A DNA stretch of 64,000 nucleotides from Marinobacter sediminum (GCF_016820575.1 NZ_JAEMQH010000002.1:679305-743304), one strand, 5' to 3'. Counted from the stretch's first letter, positions 38,703 through 48,213 are shown. Translations and numbers: made by a program. Notes: a model not told the origin generated them from the letters alone.

Positions 38703-39730
38703 TCGAATCCGACCGACTGATTTCAGCCAGGGCCGGTGATTACGAAGAGGTTCAGGATCGGGCGATCCGTCCTGGCTTGCTGGCCGAGTATGTTGGTCAG
38801 CCGGCAGTGCGCGAGCAGATGGATATCTTCATCTCTGCCGCCCGAGGCCGCGACGAAGCGCTTGACCATGTGCTGATTTTCGGTCCGCCGGGTCTCGGTA
38901 AAACGACCCTGGCGAACATCATCGCTAACGAAATGGGGGTGTCGATCAAGACGACTTCCGGCCCGGTGTTGGAAAAGGCCGGCGATCTCGCCGCCATGTT
39001 GACCAACCTGGAAGAAGGCGATGTGCTTTTTATCGATGAGATCCATCGCCTGAGCGCAGCCGTGGAAGAAGTGCTGTACCCGGCGATGGAAGACTATCAG
39101 CTCGATATAATGATTGGTGAGGGGCCTGCGGCCCGCTCAATCAAGCTGGATCTGCCGCCTTTTACTCTGGTAGGCGCCACGACCCGGGCCGGACTGTTGA
39201 CGTCGCCACTGCGGGATCGTTTTGGCATAGTCCAGCGGCTCGAGTTTTACAACACTGATGACCTGACCAACATCATCATGCGTTCGGCCAGGCTGTCGTC
39301 GGTCGCCATTGATGAGGCCGGTGCGTTTGAAATTGCCCGTCGGTCCCGCGGCACGCCGCGCATTGCCAACAGGCTGTTGCGCCGCGTGCGGGATTTCGCC
39401 GAGGTGCGATCCGATGGCCATATCAGTTCTGATATCGCCGACCAGGCATTGAACATGCTGAAAGTGGATAGCCGGGGGTTCGATCATATGGACCGTCGAC
39501 TGTTGCTGGCGATGATTGAAAAATTCGACGGCGGCCCGGTCGGCGTCGAAAGTCTGGCTGCAGCAATCAGTGAGGAGCGGGGCACAATTGAAGATGTCCT
39601 GGAGCCTTTCCTGATTCAGCAGGGCTATATGGTGCGCACGCCGCGGGGGCGGATGGTTACGTCCAATGCCTACCAGCACTTTGGTGTGGTGCCACCGAAA
39701 TCGGGCAAAGAGGAGGATCTCTTTGACTGA
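38699..39730 (+). CDS. ruvB: Holliday junction branch-migration ATPase RuvB
   Basis: AAA+ motor that drives branch migration on RuvA. 343 residues: Walker [10 protein letters not shown] at about 61-69, Walker [10 protein letters not shown], sensor 1 GATTRAG, arginine finger region RDRFGI, and the C-terminal winged helix ending [14 protein letters not shown] start; there is no strong Shine-Dalgarno, and a 33-codon frame overlaps it. It overlaps ybgC by 8 bases. Confidence 0.97.
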   Translation: MIESDRLISARAGDYEEVQDRAIRPGLLAEYVGQPAVREQMDIFISAARGRDEALDHVLIFGPPGLGKTTLANIIANEMGVSIKTTSGPVLEKAGDLAAMLTNLEEGDVLFIDEIHRLSAAVEEVLYPAMEDYQLDIMIGEGPAARSIKLDLPPFTLVGATTRAGLLTSPLRDRFGIVQRLEFYNTDDLTNIIMRSARLSSVAIDEAGAFEIARRSRGTPRIANRLLRRVRDFAEVRSDGHISSDIADQALNMLKVDSRGFDHMDRRLLLAMIEKFDGGPVGVESLAAAISEERGTIEDVLEPFLIQQGYMVRTPRGRMVTSNAYQHFGVVPPKSGKEEDLFD

Positions 39731-40160
39731 GCCGTCGTGCGGTGACGTGTTTGAGTTGCCGGTTCGTGTCTACATCGAGGATACGGACGCCGGTGGCATT
39801 GTGTTCCATGCCAAGTACCTGCACTACATGGAGCGGGCTCGTACCGAATGGGTTCGCAGTTGTGGGGTCGGCCTGCGCGCAGGCCTCGCTGAGAATATCA
39901 GCTATGTTGTACAGCGTATGGCGATACATTATGCGGTGCCGGCACGGCTGGACGATCAGTTGCTGATCTCGGCAGAGCCTCAGGGCTACGGCCGGGTGTG
40001 GATGAGCTTCAAACAGCGGGTTCTGCGCGCCGAAGACCGGGCCTTGCTGTGTGAAGCCGATGTGAGAGTGGCCTGTGTGGCGCTGGACAGTGGCCGCCCA
40101 CGCCGATTACCCGAGAACATGCAGGCGTTGCTTGAAAGCAACGTTCAGACAACGGAATAA
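39723..40160 (+). CDS. ybgC: Tol-Pal-associated acyl-CoA thioesterase YbgC
   Basis: Hot-dog-fold thioesterase of 145 residues. The 4HBT signature is [30 protein letters not shown], with the catalytic Asp in the DTDAGG loop. TTG at 39723 is set by AGGAGG at 39711-39716, 6 bases ahead; the longer open frame lies inside ruvB. It leads the tol operon, the position it has across proteobacteria, and may link lipid turnover to the Tol complex. Confidence 0.95.
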   Translation: MTEPSCGDVFELPVRVYIEDTDAGGIVFHAKYLHYMERARTEWVRSCGVGLRAGLAENISYVVQRMAIHYAVPARLDDQLLISAEPQGYGRVWMSFKQRVLRAEDRALLCEADVRVACVALDSGRPRRLPENMQALLESNVQTTE

Positions 40161-40174
40161 GCCAGGAGCTAAAG

Positions 40175-40864
40175 GTGGAATCAGAAGTTTCAGTCTGGTA
40201 TCTCGTATCCAATGCCGGTGTGCTGGTGCAGCTTGTCATGTTGCTGCTGGCGCTGGCTTCCGTGGTGTCCTGGGCGCTGATTTTTCAGCGCCTTCAGGTA
40301 TTCCGAAAGGCCAAGCAGTCCCAGCTGGCTTTTGAGGAGCGATTCTGGTCCGGCATGGATTTGGGGCAGCTTTACCGTGAAGTGAATGCCGAGCCAACTC
40401 CATTTTCTGGCATGGAATCCGTGTTCCGTTCAGGTTTCAAGGAGTTTTCCCGTCTGCGTCAGCAAAGTCGGGACGCGGACGCGGTCATGGAAGGCACCCA
40501 GCGCGCAATGAGAGTGGCCTTCTCCCGGGAGCAGGAACGCCTGGAAACCCATCTGCCATTTCTGGCAACGGTGGGGTCGACCAGTCCCTATATCGGCCTG
40601 TTTGGTACGGTTTGGGGCATCATGAACTCGTTCCGGGGCCTGGCCCAGGTGCAACAGGCCACCCTGGCTACGGTTGCTCCCGGTATTTCCGAGGCTCTGA
40701 TTGCAACCGCGATGGGTCTGTTTGCCGCTATTCCGGCGGTTATCGCCTACAACCGGTTCTCGGCCATATCCGACGCCTTGCTCAAGAACTACGAAACCTT
40801 CGCTGAGGAGTTTTCGAGCATTCTGCATCGCCGTGTTCACCACAGTGAAAAGAGTGCCGCGTAA
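40175..40864 (+). CDS. tolQ: TolQ proton-channel protein
   Basis: Inner-membrane channel subunit of the Tol-Pal system that constricts the outer membrane at division. 229 residues, three helices (about 15-38, 125-150, 165-190), with TVGSTSPYIGLFGTVWGIM and PGISEALIATAMGLFAAIPAVIAYN. GTG start behind CAGGAGC. TolR, TolA, TolB and Pal follow in order. Confidence 0.97.
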   Translation: MESEVSVWYLVSNAGVLVQLVMLLLALASVVSWALIFQRLQVFRKAKQSQLAFEERFWSGMDLGQLYREVNAEPTPFSGMESVFRSGFKEFSRLRQQSRDADAVMEGTQRAMRVAFSREQERLETHLPFLATVGSTSPYIGLFGTVWGIMNSFRGLAQVQQATLATVAPGISEALIATAMGLFAAIPAVIAYNRFSAISDALLKNYETFAEEFSSILHRRVHHSEKSAA

Positions 40865-40899
40865 ATGTGCTTGTTCGGTGATGGTTGGAGGATAACGCG

Positions 40900-41346
40900 A
40901 TGAAAGGCATGGGCATGATGCCGCAGCATCGGCGAAAGCCGATGTCAGAGATCAACGTGGTGCCGTACATCGACGTCATGCTGGTGCTGCTGGTTATCTT
41001 CATGGTAACTGCACCCATGTTGACTCAGGGCGTAAAGGTGGATCTGCCGGAAACGACGTCGGATCCAATTCAGGCTGACAAAAACGTCGAGTCGATCGTA
41101 GTGTCGGTAGATGCCAATGGCGCCTATTACGTTGAAGTTGGGGATCGCGGCAGTGACCCTATGTCTCTGACTGAGGTTCGGGAACAGATTGCCAAAATTC
41201 TTTCACAGCGTGCCAACAGTGAAATCCTTGTGCGTGGCGACGAGCACGTGGAGTACGGAACCGTGGTTCGGCTGATGGCAGAGTTGCAGGGTGCAGGTGC
41301 CGGGAGTATCGGTTTGATCACTGAATCACCCCTGGACGACAAGTGA
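40900..41346 (+). CDS. tolR: TolR protein
   Basis: 148 residues. Single membrane helix with the proton-relay Asp in INVVPYIDVMLVLLVIFMVTAP, then a periplasmic domain. ATG at 40900 has GGAGG 9 bases upstream; the open frame begins slightly earlier with a TTG that overlaps that site. It pairs with TolQ. Confidence 0.96.
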   Translation: MKGMGMMPQHRRKPMSEINVVPYIDVMLVLLVIFMVTAPMLTQGVKVDLPETTSDPIQADKNVESIVVSVDANGAYYVEVGDRGSDPMSLTEVREQIAKILSQRANSEILVRGDEHVEYGTVVRLMAELQGAGAGSIGLITESPLDDK

Positions 41347-41368
41347 TACCAGTGCAGGCAGGTATTTT

Positions 41369-42397
41369 GTGATAGGTCACGAGCGTGAAGTAACCAGCAC
41401 GGGCGTTCCACCCTGGAAATCACCCGTTGCCTTGTCGCTGATATTGCACCTGGTCATCGTGGGTGTCGCGTTGGCGGGCTGGACCTGGAGCAGTCCGGAG
41501 CACGAGCCACCGCCACGCAGCATCTCCGCTCGATTGGTCACCCAGCAGCAGCCGGAGCCCAGTCCGATAGAGGCCCTGGATGATCAGCCGGACCGTGACG
41601 AAGAGCGACGGCTGGAAGAGCAGAAGCGCGAGGCGGAGGAGAAACGGAAGGAAGAGGCCCGGAAACTGGCCGAACAGAAGGCCAAAGAAGAGGCTGAACG
41701 TAAGGCTCAGGAGCAAGAGCAAGAGCGTCAGCTGGCTGAGAAGCGCAAGCGCGAAGAAGCAGCGAAGGCCAAGGAGGCTGCCCGTCAGAAAGCGGAAGCC
41801 GAGGCGAAAGAGCGCGAACGTCAGAAAGCCGAGGCAGAGAAAAAACGCCAGGAAGAGCAGCGCAAGGCCGAGGCTGAAGCTGAAAAGAAGCGCAAAGAAG
41901 AGCAGCGTAAGCGTGAAGAGGCGGAGCGCAAGAAGCGGGAAGAAGAGGCCCGAAAGGAAGCCGAGCGCAAACGTCAGGAGGCGGAGCGTCGGTTGAAGGA
42001 AAAGCAGTTGGAAGCGTTGGCTGAGGAAGCCAGCGAGGCCAAGCAAGCCGAGGCCCGGCGGCAAGCTCAAGCGGCGGCTGCCAAGGCCCGCGAGGCGCAG
42101 ATGCTGACGGAAAGTGAGAAGTATCAGGCACTGATCCGCGAACGGCTCAGTCAGGCCTGGTACCCGCCTTCGTCGGCCACTGAGGAAATGACAGCGCGCC
42201 TACAGATTACCTTGTTACCCACGGGCGAGCTGGCCGGCGTTAAATTGGTGAGCAGCAGTGGCAACACCGCTTTCGATAATTCGGCACTGAGCGCCGTACG
42301 TTCGCTCAGTCGGTATCCGATTCCGGATAAGCGGGACACTTTCGAGCGGTATTTCCGCCAGTTCACCATCGAGTTCAACCCTCGCCGGTTGAAATAG
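41369..42397 (+). CDS. tolA: TolA, periplasm-spanning protein
   Basis: 342 residues: an N-terminal membrane anchor (about 19-40, SPVALSLILHLVIVGVALAGW), a long charged helix of Lys/Glu/Ala/Arg repeats (about 70-245) that spans the periplasm, and a C-terminal TonB-like domain with YPPSSATEEMTARLQITLLPTGEL that contacts TolB/Pal. GTG start. The repetitive central DNA yields large spurious frames on both strands. Confidence 0.95.
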   Translation: MIGHEREVTSTGVPPWKSPVALSLILHLVIVGVALAGWTWSSPEHEPPPRSISARLVTQQQPEPSPIEALDDQPDRDEERRLEEQKREAEEKRKEEARKLAEQKAKEEAERKAQEQEQERQLAEKRKREEAAKAKEAARQKAEAEAKERERQKAEAEKKRQEEQRKAEAEAEKKRKEEQRKREEAERKKREEEARKEAERKRQEAERRLKEKQLEALAEEASEAKQAEARRQAQAAAAKAREAQMLTESEKYQALIRERLSQAWYPPSSATEEMTARLQITLLPTGELAGVKLVSSSGNTAFDNSALSAVRSLSRYPIPDKRDTFERYFRQFTIEFNPRRLK

Positions 42398-42433
42398 GGA
42401 ATGGAACACACTTTGACACAGCGGGCTTGGACC

Positions 42434-43726
42434 ATGTTGTTAAGAAAGCTAGTTACAGTGCTGACTTTGGCGCTGGTTGCAGCGGGTACAGCGCGTGCCG
42501 AGTTGTTGATTCGTATCACCGAGGGTGCCGACGCTGCCGTTCCGATTGCGGTGGTGCCATTCGCTGAATCCGGCAACATCCCCCCCGGCGACAAGCTCAG
42601 TACCATCGTTCGAAGCGATCTCGCCATGAGTGGCGAATTCAGTCCGTTGCCGGCGGAAAAAATGCTCAGCCTGCCGTCTAAGCGGGAAGACGTGTTTTTC
42701 CGGGACTGGCGTTTGCTTGGCCAGCGTTATGTCCTGGTCGGTGAGCTGACTCGCCAAGGCGACCGGGTCTCAGCCCGCTATGAACTGTTCGACGTGAACA
42801 CCGAGGAGCGTTTGCTCGGTGAAACCGCTGCTGCACCGGCCAGCAACCTGCGCTCCCTCGCCCATCATGTCAGTGACAAGGTGTACGAGGCCATCACCGG
42901 GGTACCAGGTGCATTTTCTACCAAGCTGGCTTATGTGACTCTGGATAAGTTTAATGACAAACCGCGTTACCGGCTGCAGGTAAGCGATGTTGACGGCAAG
43001 CGGGCGCGGATCCGGCTGGAAAGTCAGGAACCGATTCTCTCGCCGGCTTGGTCACCTGATGGCAAGAAGCTGGCCTATGTTTCTTTCGAAACCGGCAAGC
43101 CCGTTATTTTTGTGCACGAATTGTCCAGCGGGAAGCGCACCAAGGCGGCGGATTTCCCGGGCCTGAATTCGGCGCCAGCCTGGTCCGAGGATGGTCGCTC
43201 GTTGCTGATGACGTTGTCGAAAGACGGCAACGCCGAGATCTATCGAATGGATTTGGCCACCAAGAAACTGACCAAGATCACCAACCACTGGGCGATCGAC
43301 ACGGAAGCCAGCTGGGATCACACTGGCAATGGCCTGTTTTTCACCTCTGATCGCTCCGGCGGCCCGCAGATTTATTACAAGGAGAGCGAGCGTGCCTCGC
43401 CCCGTCGGATCACCTTTGGCAGCCGTTACAATGCGCGGCCAAGGCCGGATAACAGCGGTAATTTTGTCTATTACGTGCATCAAAGGGATCGGGCGTTCCA
43501 CATCGCCCGGACCAACCTGAAAACCGGTGAGGAGACGATTCTCACCCGAACCGAATCCGATGAATCCCCAAGCGTGTCCCCGAACGGCCGCATGCTGATT
43601 TATGCAACCAAGCAGGGCGCAGACAGTGTGCTTACGGTTATCTCAGCCGATGGCGGTGCCGCGTACAGTCTTCCGGCTTCGGAAGGTGATGTTCGTGAAC
43701 CTGCCTGGGGGCCGCTGGTGCGGTAA
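42434..43726 (+). CDS. tolB: TolB periplasmic beta-propeller
   Basis: 430 residues with this start: signal peptide MLLRKLVTVL...ARAELL (cleaved near 22), an N-terminal alpha/beta domain (about 25-160) and a six-bladed WD-like propeller with recurring SPAWSPDGKKLAYVSF, APAWSEDGRSLLMTLS and SPSVSPNGRMLIYAT. An in-frame ATG at 42401 would lengthen the signal region by 11 residues and has GGGA touching it; I prefer 42434. Binds Pal and TolA. Confidence 0.95.
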   Translation: MLLRKLVTVLTLALVAAGTARAELLIRITEGADAAVPIAVVPFAESGNIPPGDKLSTIVRSDLAMSGEFSPLPAEKMLSLPSKREDVFFRDWRLLGQRYVLVGELTRQGDRVSARYELFDVNTEERLLGETAAAPASNLRSLAHHVSDKVYEAITGVPGAFSTKLAYVTLDKFNDKPRYRLQVSDVDGKRARIRLESQEPILSPAWSPDGKKLAYVSFETGKPVIFVHELSSGKRTKAADFPGLNSAPAWSEDGRSLLMTLSKDGNAEIYRMDLATKKLTKITNHWAIDTEASWDHTGNGLFFTSDRSGGPQIYYKESERASPRRITFGSRYNARPRPDNSGNFVYYVHQRDRAFHIARTNLKTGEETILTRTESDESPSVSPNGRMLIYATKQGADSVLTVISADGGAAYSLPASEGDVREPAWGPLVR

Positions 43727-43791
43727 CAGGCAGATGGTTATGCCTGTCAATTGATTCAGAAAGCAAGTCCACCAACTGAAAGGAAAGTGTT

Positions 43792-44361
43792 ATGAAGTTG
43801 TCAGCTCAATCCAAGGCTTTTGCAGTCCTTCTGTCCGCCGGTCTGTTTGCTGGCTGTAGCTCCACGGGTGAAACGCAGGACGACGGCGCTTATGGTTCCG
43901 ACGTGGCCGCGATTGATCAGGAAGGCGGTTCCACTGTTTACGGTGGCGATGACCAGGCTGGTGTGTCTTCCTCAGCGATGACCGAAGAGGAGCGCATGGC
44001 GGCCCAGCAGCAGGCCGAGCAGCAAGCGCTGCGCGATATCACCGTATTCTACTTTGATTTCGATACTGCCGAGATCAAGCAGGAAGCGCGTGACGTACTG
44101 GTGGCTCACGCCCAGTTCTTGGCCAACAACCCAGGTCAGCAGGTCCGTCTTGAAGGCCATGCCGACGAGCGTGGTACTAAGGAGTACAATTTGGCACTTG
44201 GCGAGCGTCGTGCTAACGCCGTTCAGCGTTTCCTTATCGTAAACGGTGCTTCACGCGGCCAGATGGAAACCATAAGCTATGGTGAAGAGAAGCCGGCGGT
44301 CATGGGATCCTCAGAAAGCGACTGGGCCCAGAATCGTCGTGTGGAGCTCGTGTTCGAGTAA
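43792..44361 (+). CDS. pal: Peptidoglycan-associated lipoprotein Pal
   Basis: Outer-membrane lipoprotein that anchors to peptidoglycan. 189 residues: signal peptide with lipobox LFAGC (Cys22), a low-complexity linker with Gln/Ala stretches (about 65-80), and an OmpA-like domain with FDFDTAEI, GHADERGTKEYNLALGERRAN and the C-terminal NRRVELVFE. AAAGGAAAG is 6 bases upstream of the ATG. A small hairpin (ACAGGCA/TGCCTGT, 43726-43747) lies between tolB and pal. Confidence 0.97.
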   Translation: MKLSAQSKAFAVLLSAGLFAGCSSTGETQDDGAYGSDVAAIDQEGGSTVYGGDDQAGVSSSAMTEEERMAAQQQAEQQALRDITVFYFDFDTAEIKQEARDVLVAHAQFLANNPGQQVRLEGHADERGTKEYNLALGERRANAVQRFLIVNGASRGQMETISYGEEKPAVMGSSESDWAQNRRVELVFE

Positions 44362-44385
44362 ACACACCAGAAGTCGGGAATGCCC

Positions 44386-45165
44386 ATGAGAACAAGACTC
44401 ATGGCGACAGTGGCCGTCTCGCTTGCCCTCGGGCATGCGGGCGCGGCTCTGGCGCAATCGTCTACCCCCGCGTTCCAGAACACCGGTTCGGAAGCGCAGC
44501 GGAAAGCTAATAGCAGTCAGGCGACAGCCGAACTGTTCTATATGATCCAGCAGTTGCAGGGCGAAGTTCGTCGCTTGCAGGGTGAGGTCGAAGAGCAGAG
44601 GCATGAGATCGATCGTCTGAAAGAGCAAGGCCGGGATCGTTACATCGATCTCGATCAGCGTATTCTGGACCTGTCCGAGAAGGTTTCTGCGCAGCCGCAG
44701 CCGCAGGCTTCGGACGCCGGTACAGGAGGAGTTGGGGCTGGCAGTAATGCCGGTACGGCTACCAAGGAATACCGCCAGCCCGGTGCCGAGGAGCGCAAAG
44801 CCTACCAGGACATTGTCGATCTGATTCGAAATCAGAAGAAGTACGATCAGGCGATCAGCCAGTTGTACGAGTTCATCGACAAGCACCCGGAAGGAGACCT
44901 CACCGTTAACGCCTATTACTGGCTGGGAGAGGTTTACCTGGTCAAGCCTCAGCTCGAGCAAGCTAAGCAGGCGTTCACCATCGTTGCCACACGCTATCCG
45001 GATCACCGGAAAGCGCCTGACGCGGTCTACAAGCTGGGTGTCACGCTGGATCGCCTGGGTGAGTCCGAGGAAGCCAAACGTCGCATGAATACCGTTGTCA
45101 CGGACTATCCGAACAGCAGTGCGGCCAAGCTGGCCAAGAAGTTTTTGGACTCCGGCAGCTCTTAA
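44386..45165 (+). CDS. cpoB: Cell division coordinator CpoB (YbgF)
   Basis: Periplasmic partner of TolA linking PBP1B activity to outer-membrane constriction. 259 residues: signal peptide ending near ALAQ, an N-terminal trimerisation coiled coil (about 45-95, IQQLQGEVRRLQGEVEEQRHEIDRL), a Gln/Gly-rich linker, and C-terminal TPR repeats (AYYWLGEVYLVK, DAVYKLGVTL). ATG at 44386 has CGGGA 6 bases upstream; another ATG two codons earlier touches that site. Last gene of the operon. Confidence 0.93.
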   Translation: MRTRLMATVAVSLALGHAGAALAQSSTPAFQNTGSEAQRKANSSQATAELFYMIQQLQGEVRRLQGEVEEQRHEIDRLKEQGRDRYIDLDQRILDLSEKVSAQPQPQASDAGTGGVGAGSNAGTATKEYRQPGAEERKAYQDIVDLIRNQKKYDQAISQLYEFIDKHPEGDLTVNAYYWLGEVYLVKPQLEQAKQAFTIVATRYPDHRKAPDAVYKLGVTLDRLGESEEAKRRMNTVVTDYPNSSAAKLAKKFLDSGSS

Positions 45166-45209
45166 GTCGGCGTCGAGGGAAAAATGTTGAGAAACCTGAA
45201 AAAAAGGGG

Positions 45210-45237
45210 TTGATCAGCGCCAAAAAATCATTACTAT
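45210..45237 (+). promoter_or_regulatory. Promoter of the tRNA-Lys pair
   Basis: TTGATC and TACTAT spaced by 16 bases, ending 13 bases before the first tRNA-Lys. The bases GCGCCTC between the -10 and the tRNA are GC-rich, as in many stable-RNA discriminators. Confidence 0.5.
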
Positions 45238-45250
45238 ATGCGCCTCGTTT

Positions 45251-45326
45251 GGGTCGTTAGCTCAGTTGGTAGAGCAGTTGGCTTTTAACCAATTGGTCGA
45301 AGGTTCGAATCCTTCACGACCCACCA
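45251..45326 (+). tRNA. tRNA-Lys (anticodon TTT), copy 1
   Basis: 76 bases with a full cloverleaf: acceptor GGGTCGT pairing with ACGACCC, D arm CTCAG..., anticodon TTT at 45284-45286, TTCGAAT T loop and encoded CCA. Reads Lys AAA/AAG. Confidence 0.98.
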
Positions 45327-45333
45327 AACAAGA

Positions 45334-45361
45334 TTTCCGAGCAGGCTGAGTTGCTCGGAAA
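45334..45361 (+). repeat. Hairpin in the spacer between the tRNA-Lys genes
   Basis: A perfect 10-bp stem (TTTCCGAGCA/TGCTCGGAAA) with an 8-base loop, directly after the first CCA. No T tract follows, so I suggest a processing or spacing structure in the precursor, not a terminator. Confidence 0.6.
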
Positions 45362-45394
45362 TGGGTCAGGAAAAGATGTCTGGCCGGCAGTTCC

Positions 45395-45470
45395 GGGTCG
45401 TTAGCTCAGTTGGTAGAGCAGTTGGCTTTTAACCAATTGGTCGAAGGTTCGAATCCTTCACGACCCACCA
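45395..45470 (+). tRNA. tRNA-Lys (anticodon TTT), copy 2
   Basis: Base-for-base identical to the copy at 45251-45326, 144 bases downstream, with encoded CCA. The flanks are not duplicated, so only the tRNA sequence is kept identical. Confidence 0.98.
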
Positions 45471-45499
45471 AATGCTAAAGCCCGAAAGGGTTTTTGCGA

Positions 45500-45527
45500 A
45501 AAAAGAGCCTTCGGGCTCTTTTTTTTT
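45500..45527 (+). terminator. Terminator after the tRNA-Lys pair
   Basis: AAAAGAGCC-TTC-GGGCTCTTTT hairpin ending in a run of nine Ts, a strong intrinsic terminator for the tRNA transcript. Confidence 0.9.
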
Positions 45528-45625
45528 GCGTATAAGTTACTACCTACTCAATGAGGGCACTTAAATCCTCATCAGAGTTCTGTTACCACGCCGTGTCAGA
45601 ACCCGAATTTGAAGGGTGTAAAGTG

Positions 45626-45632
45626 GTATACT
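45626..45632 (+). promoter_or_regulatory. Extended -10 ahead of nadA
   Basis: TGGTATACT contains an extended -10, 32 bases before the nadA ATG. No convincing -35 is visible at normal spacing. Confidence 0.4.
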
Positions 45633-45663
45633 TCCATAGACATAGCAACACAGAGACGCAGTA

Positions 45664-46725
45664 ATGACCCGAGCTGAAGATCGTATCCTTGTCCAGGAAC
45701 ACCTTGCCCACGCGGCAGAGCCAAAACCGCTAAGTGCTGACGAGAAGGCTGATCTTGAGGCTCGCATCAAGGCTGCCCTGAAGGCCGAAGATGCGGTTCT
45801 GGTGGCTCATTACTACACCGATCCGGATCTCCAGCGCCTTGCGGAAGAGACCGGAGGTTGCGTTGCCGACTCCTTGGAAATGGCGCGGTTTGGCAACCAG
45901 CACCCGGCGTCCACGGTTGTGGTGGCCGGCGTGCGCTTCATGGGAGAGACAGCAAAGATTCTCAATCCCGAGAAGCGCGTGCTGATGCCGACCCTCGAGG
46001 CCACCTGTTCACTGGACGTAGGCTGCCCGGCCGACGAGTTTGCCGACTTCTGCGACCAGCACCCGGACAGGACCGTGGTGGTGTATGCGAACACCTCGGC
46101 AGCGGTAAAAGCGCGAGCCGATTGGGTGGTCACCTCCAGCTGCGCCCAGGCCATCGTTGAAGATCTGGACGCCCGCGGCGAGAAGATCCTCTGGGCCCCT
46201 GACAAACACCTGGGGCACTACGTCCAGAAGACCACTGGGGCTGATATGCTGCTCTGGGATGGCTCCTGCATCGTGCACGAAGAGTTCAAGTATCGTGGCC
46301 TGGAAGACCTGAAGGCCTTGTACCCCGATGCCGCCGTACTGGTGCACCCGGAGTCCCCGAGTGCTGTTGTGGATATGGCTGACGTGGTGGGGTCCACCTC
46401 GCAGTTGATTCACGCGGTGCAGACGCTGCCGAATGAGAAGTTCATTGTTGCAACGGACAACGGCATCTTCTACAAGATGCAGCAGCTCGCGCCCAAGAAG
46501 ACGCTTCTCGAGGCGCCCACGGCTGGTAACGGTGCAACCTGTCGCAGCTGTGCCCATTGCCCGTGGATGGCCATGAATGGCCTGGAGAACCTGCTGCACG
46601 TTCTGGAGCAGGGTGATCAGGAGGTTCTGGTAGACGATGCTCTGCGGGAGCGCGCGCTCAAGCCGTTGCGGCGAATGCTCGATTTCACCGCGAACATGAA
46701 CCTGAAAGCCGCGGGCAACGCCTGA
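45664..46725 (+). CDS. nadA: Quinolinate synthase A
   Basis: [4Fe-4S] enzyme that condenses iminoaspartate with dihydroxyacetone phosphate to quinolinate, the precursor of NAD. 353 residues. [18 protein letters not shown] at about 49-65, cluster Cys115 in [11 protein letters not shown], a second Cys in TSSCAQAIV (near 160-165 by count, with further Cys in the family position), and the last ligand in [14 protein letters not shown]. It stands alone, 12 bases from the convergent bepA. Confidence 0.96.
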   Translation: MTRAEDRILVQEHLAHAAEPKPLSADEKADLEARIKAALKAEDAVLVAHYYTDPDLQRLAEETGGCVADSLEMARFGNQHPASTVVVAGVRFMGETAKILNPEKRVLMPTLEATCSLDVGCPADEFADFCDQHPDRTVVVYANTSAAVKARADWVVTSSCAQAIVEDLDARGEKILWAPDKHLGHYVQKTTGADMLLWDGSCIVHEEFKYRGLEDLKALYPDAAVLVHPESPSAVVDMADVVGSTSQLIHAVQTLPNEKFIVATDNGIFYKMQQLAPKKTLLEAPTAGNGATCRSCAHCPWMAMNGLENLLHVLEQGDQEVLVDDALRERALKPLRRMLDFTANMNLKAAGNA

Positions 46726-46737
46726 GCGCTCCGGCCG

Positions 46738-48213
46738 TTAGCCTCGGCGCTGGGTGTTCAGGCGACGGGTGATTTCGGCCAGTCTTTCGGTGACAACCTG
46801 GCGTTGGGGTGAGCCAGCCGGTAGTTTCTCCTGGGCTTGCCGCAGTTGTCGTTGGGCCGCCTCCAGGTTGCCCATGAGCGCGTCGTACTCCGCCCGGGCC
46901 CGATGTACTCCAACGATGTTTCTCGCCATACCCTCTGCTTCGGCCAGTCTTAGCCAGAGGCCCTCCTGCCTTGGAAGCATTCGAGTGAGCTGTTTGAGGA
47001 TGTCGGCCGCCGCGGTGCCATTGCCGCTTGCCAGCTCCGCTTCAGCCAGCGTGAACATGATTGGATAGTTGTCTGGGTTGCGTTTCAGAGCGTCTTTCAG
47101 CAAGGCGAGGGCTTCCTGCGTCCGTTCCTGGCCAATGAGAACGTCTGCCAAGGTGACCTGGTAAGTGATCCGCCCGGGTTTTTCATCCAGCAGGCTTTTG
47201 AGCAGCTCAATCGCTTTGTCAGGCTGGTTGTTCTTCTGATACGCCACTGCCAAGCCGTATCGGACTGAATCGTTTGGTTTTGTTCCGCTGCGGTCCAGAT
47301 AGGCCTTAAAGGTTTCTACCGCGACATCGGCGGAAGCTGCATAGCGTACCTGCAACCGGCTCCGCATCAGGTGAAATTCCTGACTGTCGCGGACGGTTCG
47401 ATCTGGGTACTGCTCCGCTCGGTTTCTGGTATCTGCGACCCGGCTCTGGGTCAGCGGGTGCGTAGACAGGTATTCGGGCGGCTGGTTACCTTGCAGCCTG
47501 TTCTGGCGCATCATGATTTCGAACATCTCGGGCATGCCGTCCGGATCCATGCCGGCGGATGCCAGAATGTCCAGGCCTACCCGGTCTGCTTCCTGTTCGT
47601 GGGCGCGGCTGTAGGCCAGCATATTCTGGACGGCGAGCGCCTGGGTGCCCGCGATTGCGGCGATGCCCAAGTCGGACTGAGTGACCGCAGACAGCACGAT
47701 GCCGGCAATCATGCCGGCGATGGTCAGTGGCGCGCTGGTTTCCTGCTGCTCGAGGCGTCGGGCGAAATGCCTCTGGCTGAGGTGGGCAAGCTCGTGCGCG
47801 AGTACCGAGGCAAATTGCTGCTCAGTGGTAGCGTTCAGGAACAGGCCGCCGTTGACTCCTACAATGCCGCCTGGCACCGCAAAGGCGTTGATCGCCGGGC
47901 TATCGATTAGCGCTAGCGTCAGGTCCCGCTCTCGGAGTGGGGCGGAGGGCACCAGTTGATAGGTAATCGCGGTCAGGTAGTCAAATACTAGAGGGTCGGT
48001 GATCCTTGGCGCTGAGCGGCGGATCGATACCATGACCTGTTCGCCAATCTCGGACTCCTGCTGGCCAGATATCAGTCCGCCACCTGCGCCACCAATGCTT
48101 GGCAGCTCGGTTTCCTGGGCCTGAAGTGGTGAAACCACGAGAAAAAGGCCAAGGGCGAGAGTCCATGCTTTGGCGGCATACTTTGGGCGAGGTCTGGTTC
48201 GGGAAGAAGTCAT
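46738..48213 (-). CDS. bepA: Periplasmic M48 metalloprotease, BepA-like
   Basis: About 491 residues: signal peptide (KAWTLALGLFLVVSPLQAQ), M48 peptidase domain with zinc motif HELAHLSQRH, a long hydrophobic segment after it (TIAGMIAGIVLSAVTQ), the third ligand region in RAHEQEADRVGLD, then TPR repeats (NPDNYPIMFTLAEAELASGNG). BepA assists or degrades stalled LptD and other outer-membrane proteins at the BAM complex. The start is uncertain: ATGs at 48213, 48234 and 48246 are all open and none has a good ribosome site. Confidence 0.9.
   Translation of the reverse strand: MTSSRTRPRPKYAAKAWTLALGLFLVVSPLQAQETELPSIGGAGGGLISGQQESEIGEQVMVSIRRSAPRITDPLVFDYLTAITYQLVPSAPLRERDLTLALIDSPAINAFAVPGGIVGVNGGLFLNATTEQQFASVLAHELAHLSQRHFARRLEQQETSAPLTIAGMIAGIVLSAVTQSDLGIAAIAGTQALAVQNMLAYSRAHEQEADRVGLDILASAGMDPDGMPEMFEIMMRQNRLQGNQPPEYLSTHPLTQSRVADTRNRAEQYPDRTVRDSQEFHLMRSRLQVRYAASADVAVETFKAYLDRSGTKPNDSVRYGLAVAYQKNNQPDKAIELLKSLLDEKPGRITYQVTLADVLIGQERTQEALALLKDALKRNPDNYPIMFTLAEAELASGNGTAAADILKQLTRMLPRQEGLWLRLAEAEGMARNIVGVHRARAEYDALMGNLEAAQRQLRQAQEKLPAGSPQRQVVTERLAEITRRLNTQRRG

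Noticed and set aside
41420-42131. Long Leu- or Pro-rich frames opposite tolA
   Set aside because: They come from the biased Lys/Glu/Ala repeat codons of tolA read in reverse.
45251-45470. The tandem tRNA-Lys genes as an attachment-site duplication from an integrated element
   Set aside because: There is no integrase or foreign gene between the copies, only a 68-base spacer, so simple gene duplication is enough.
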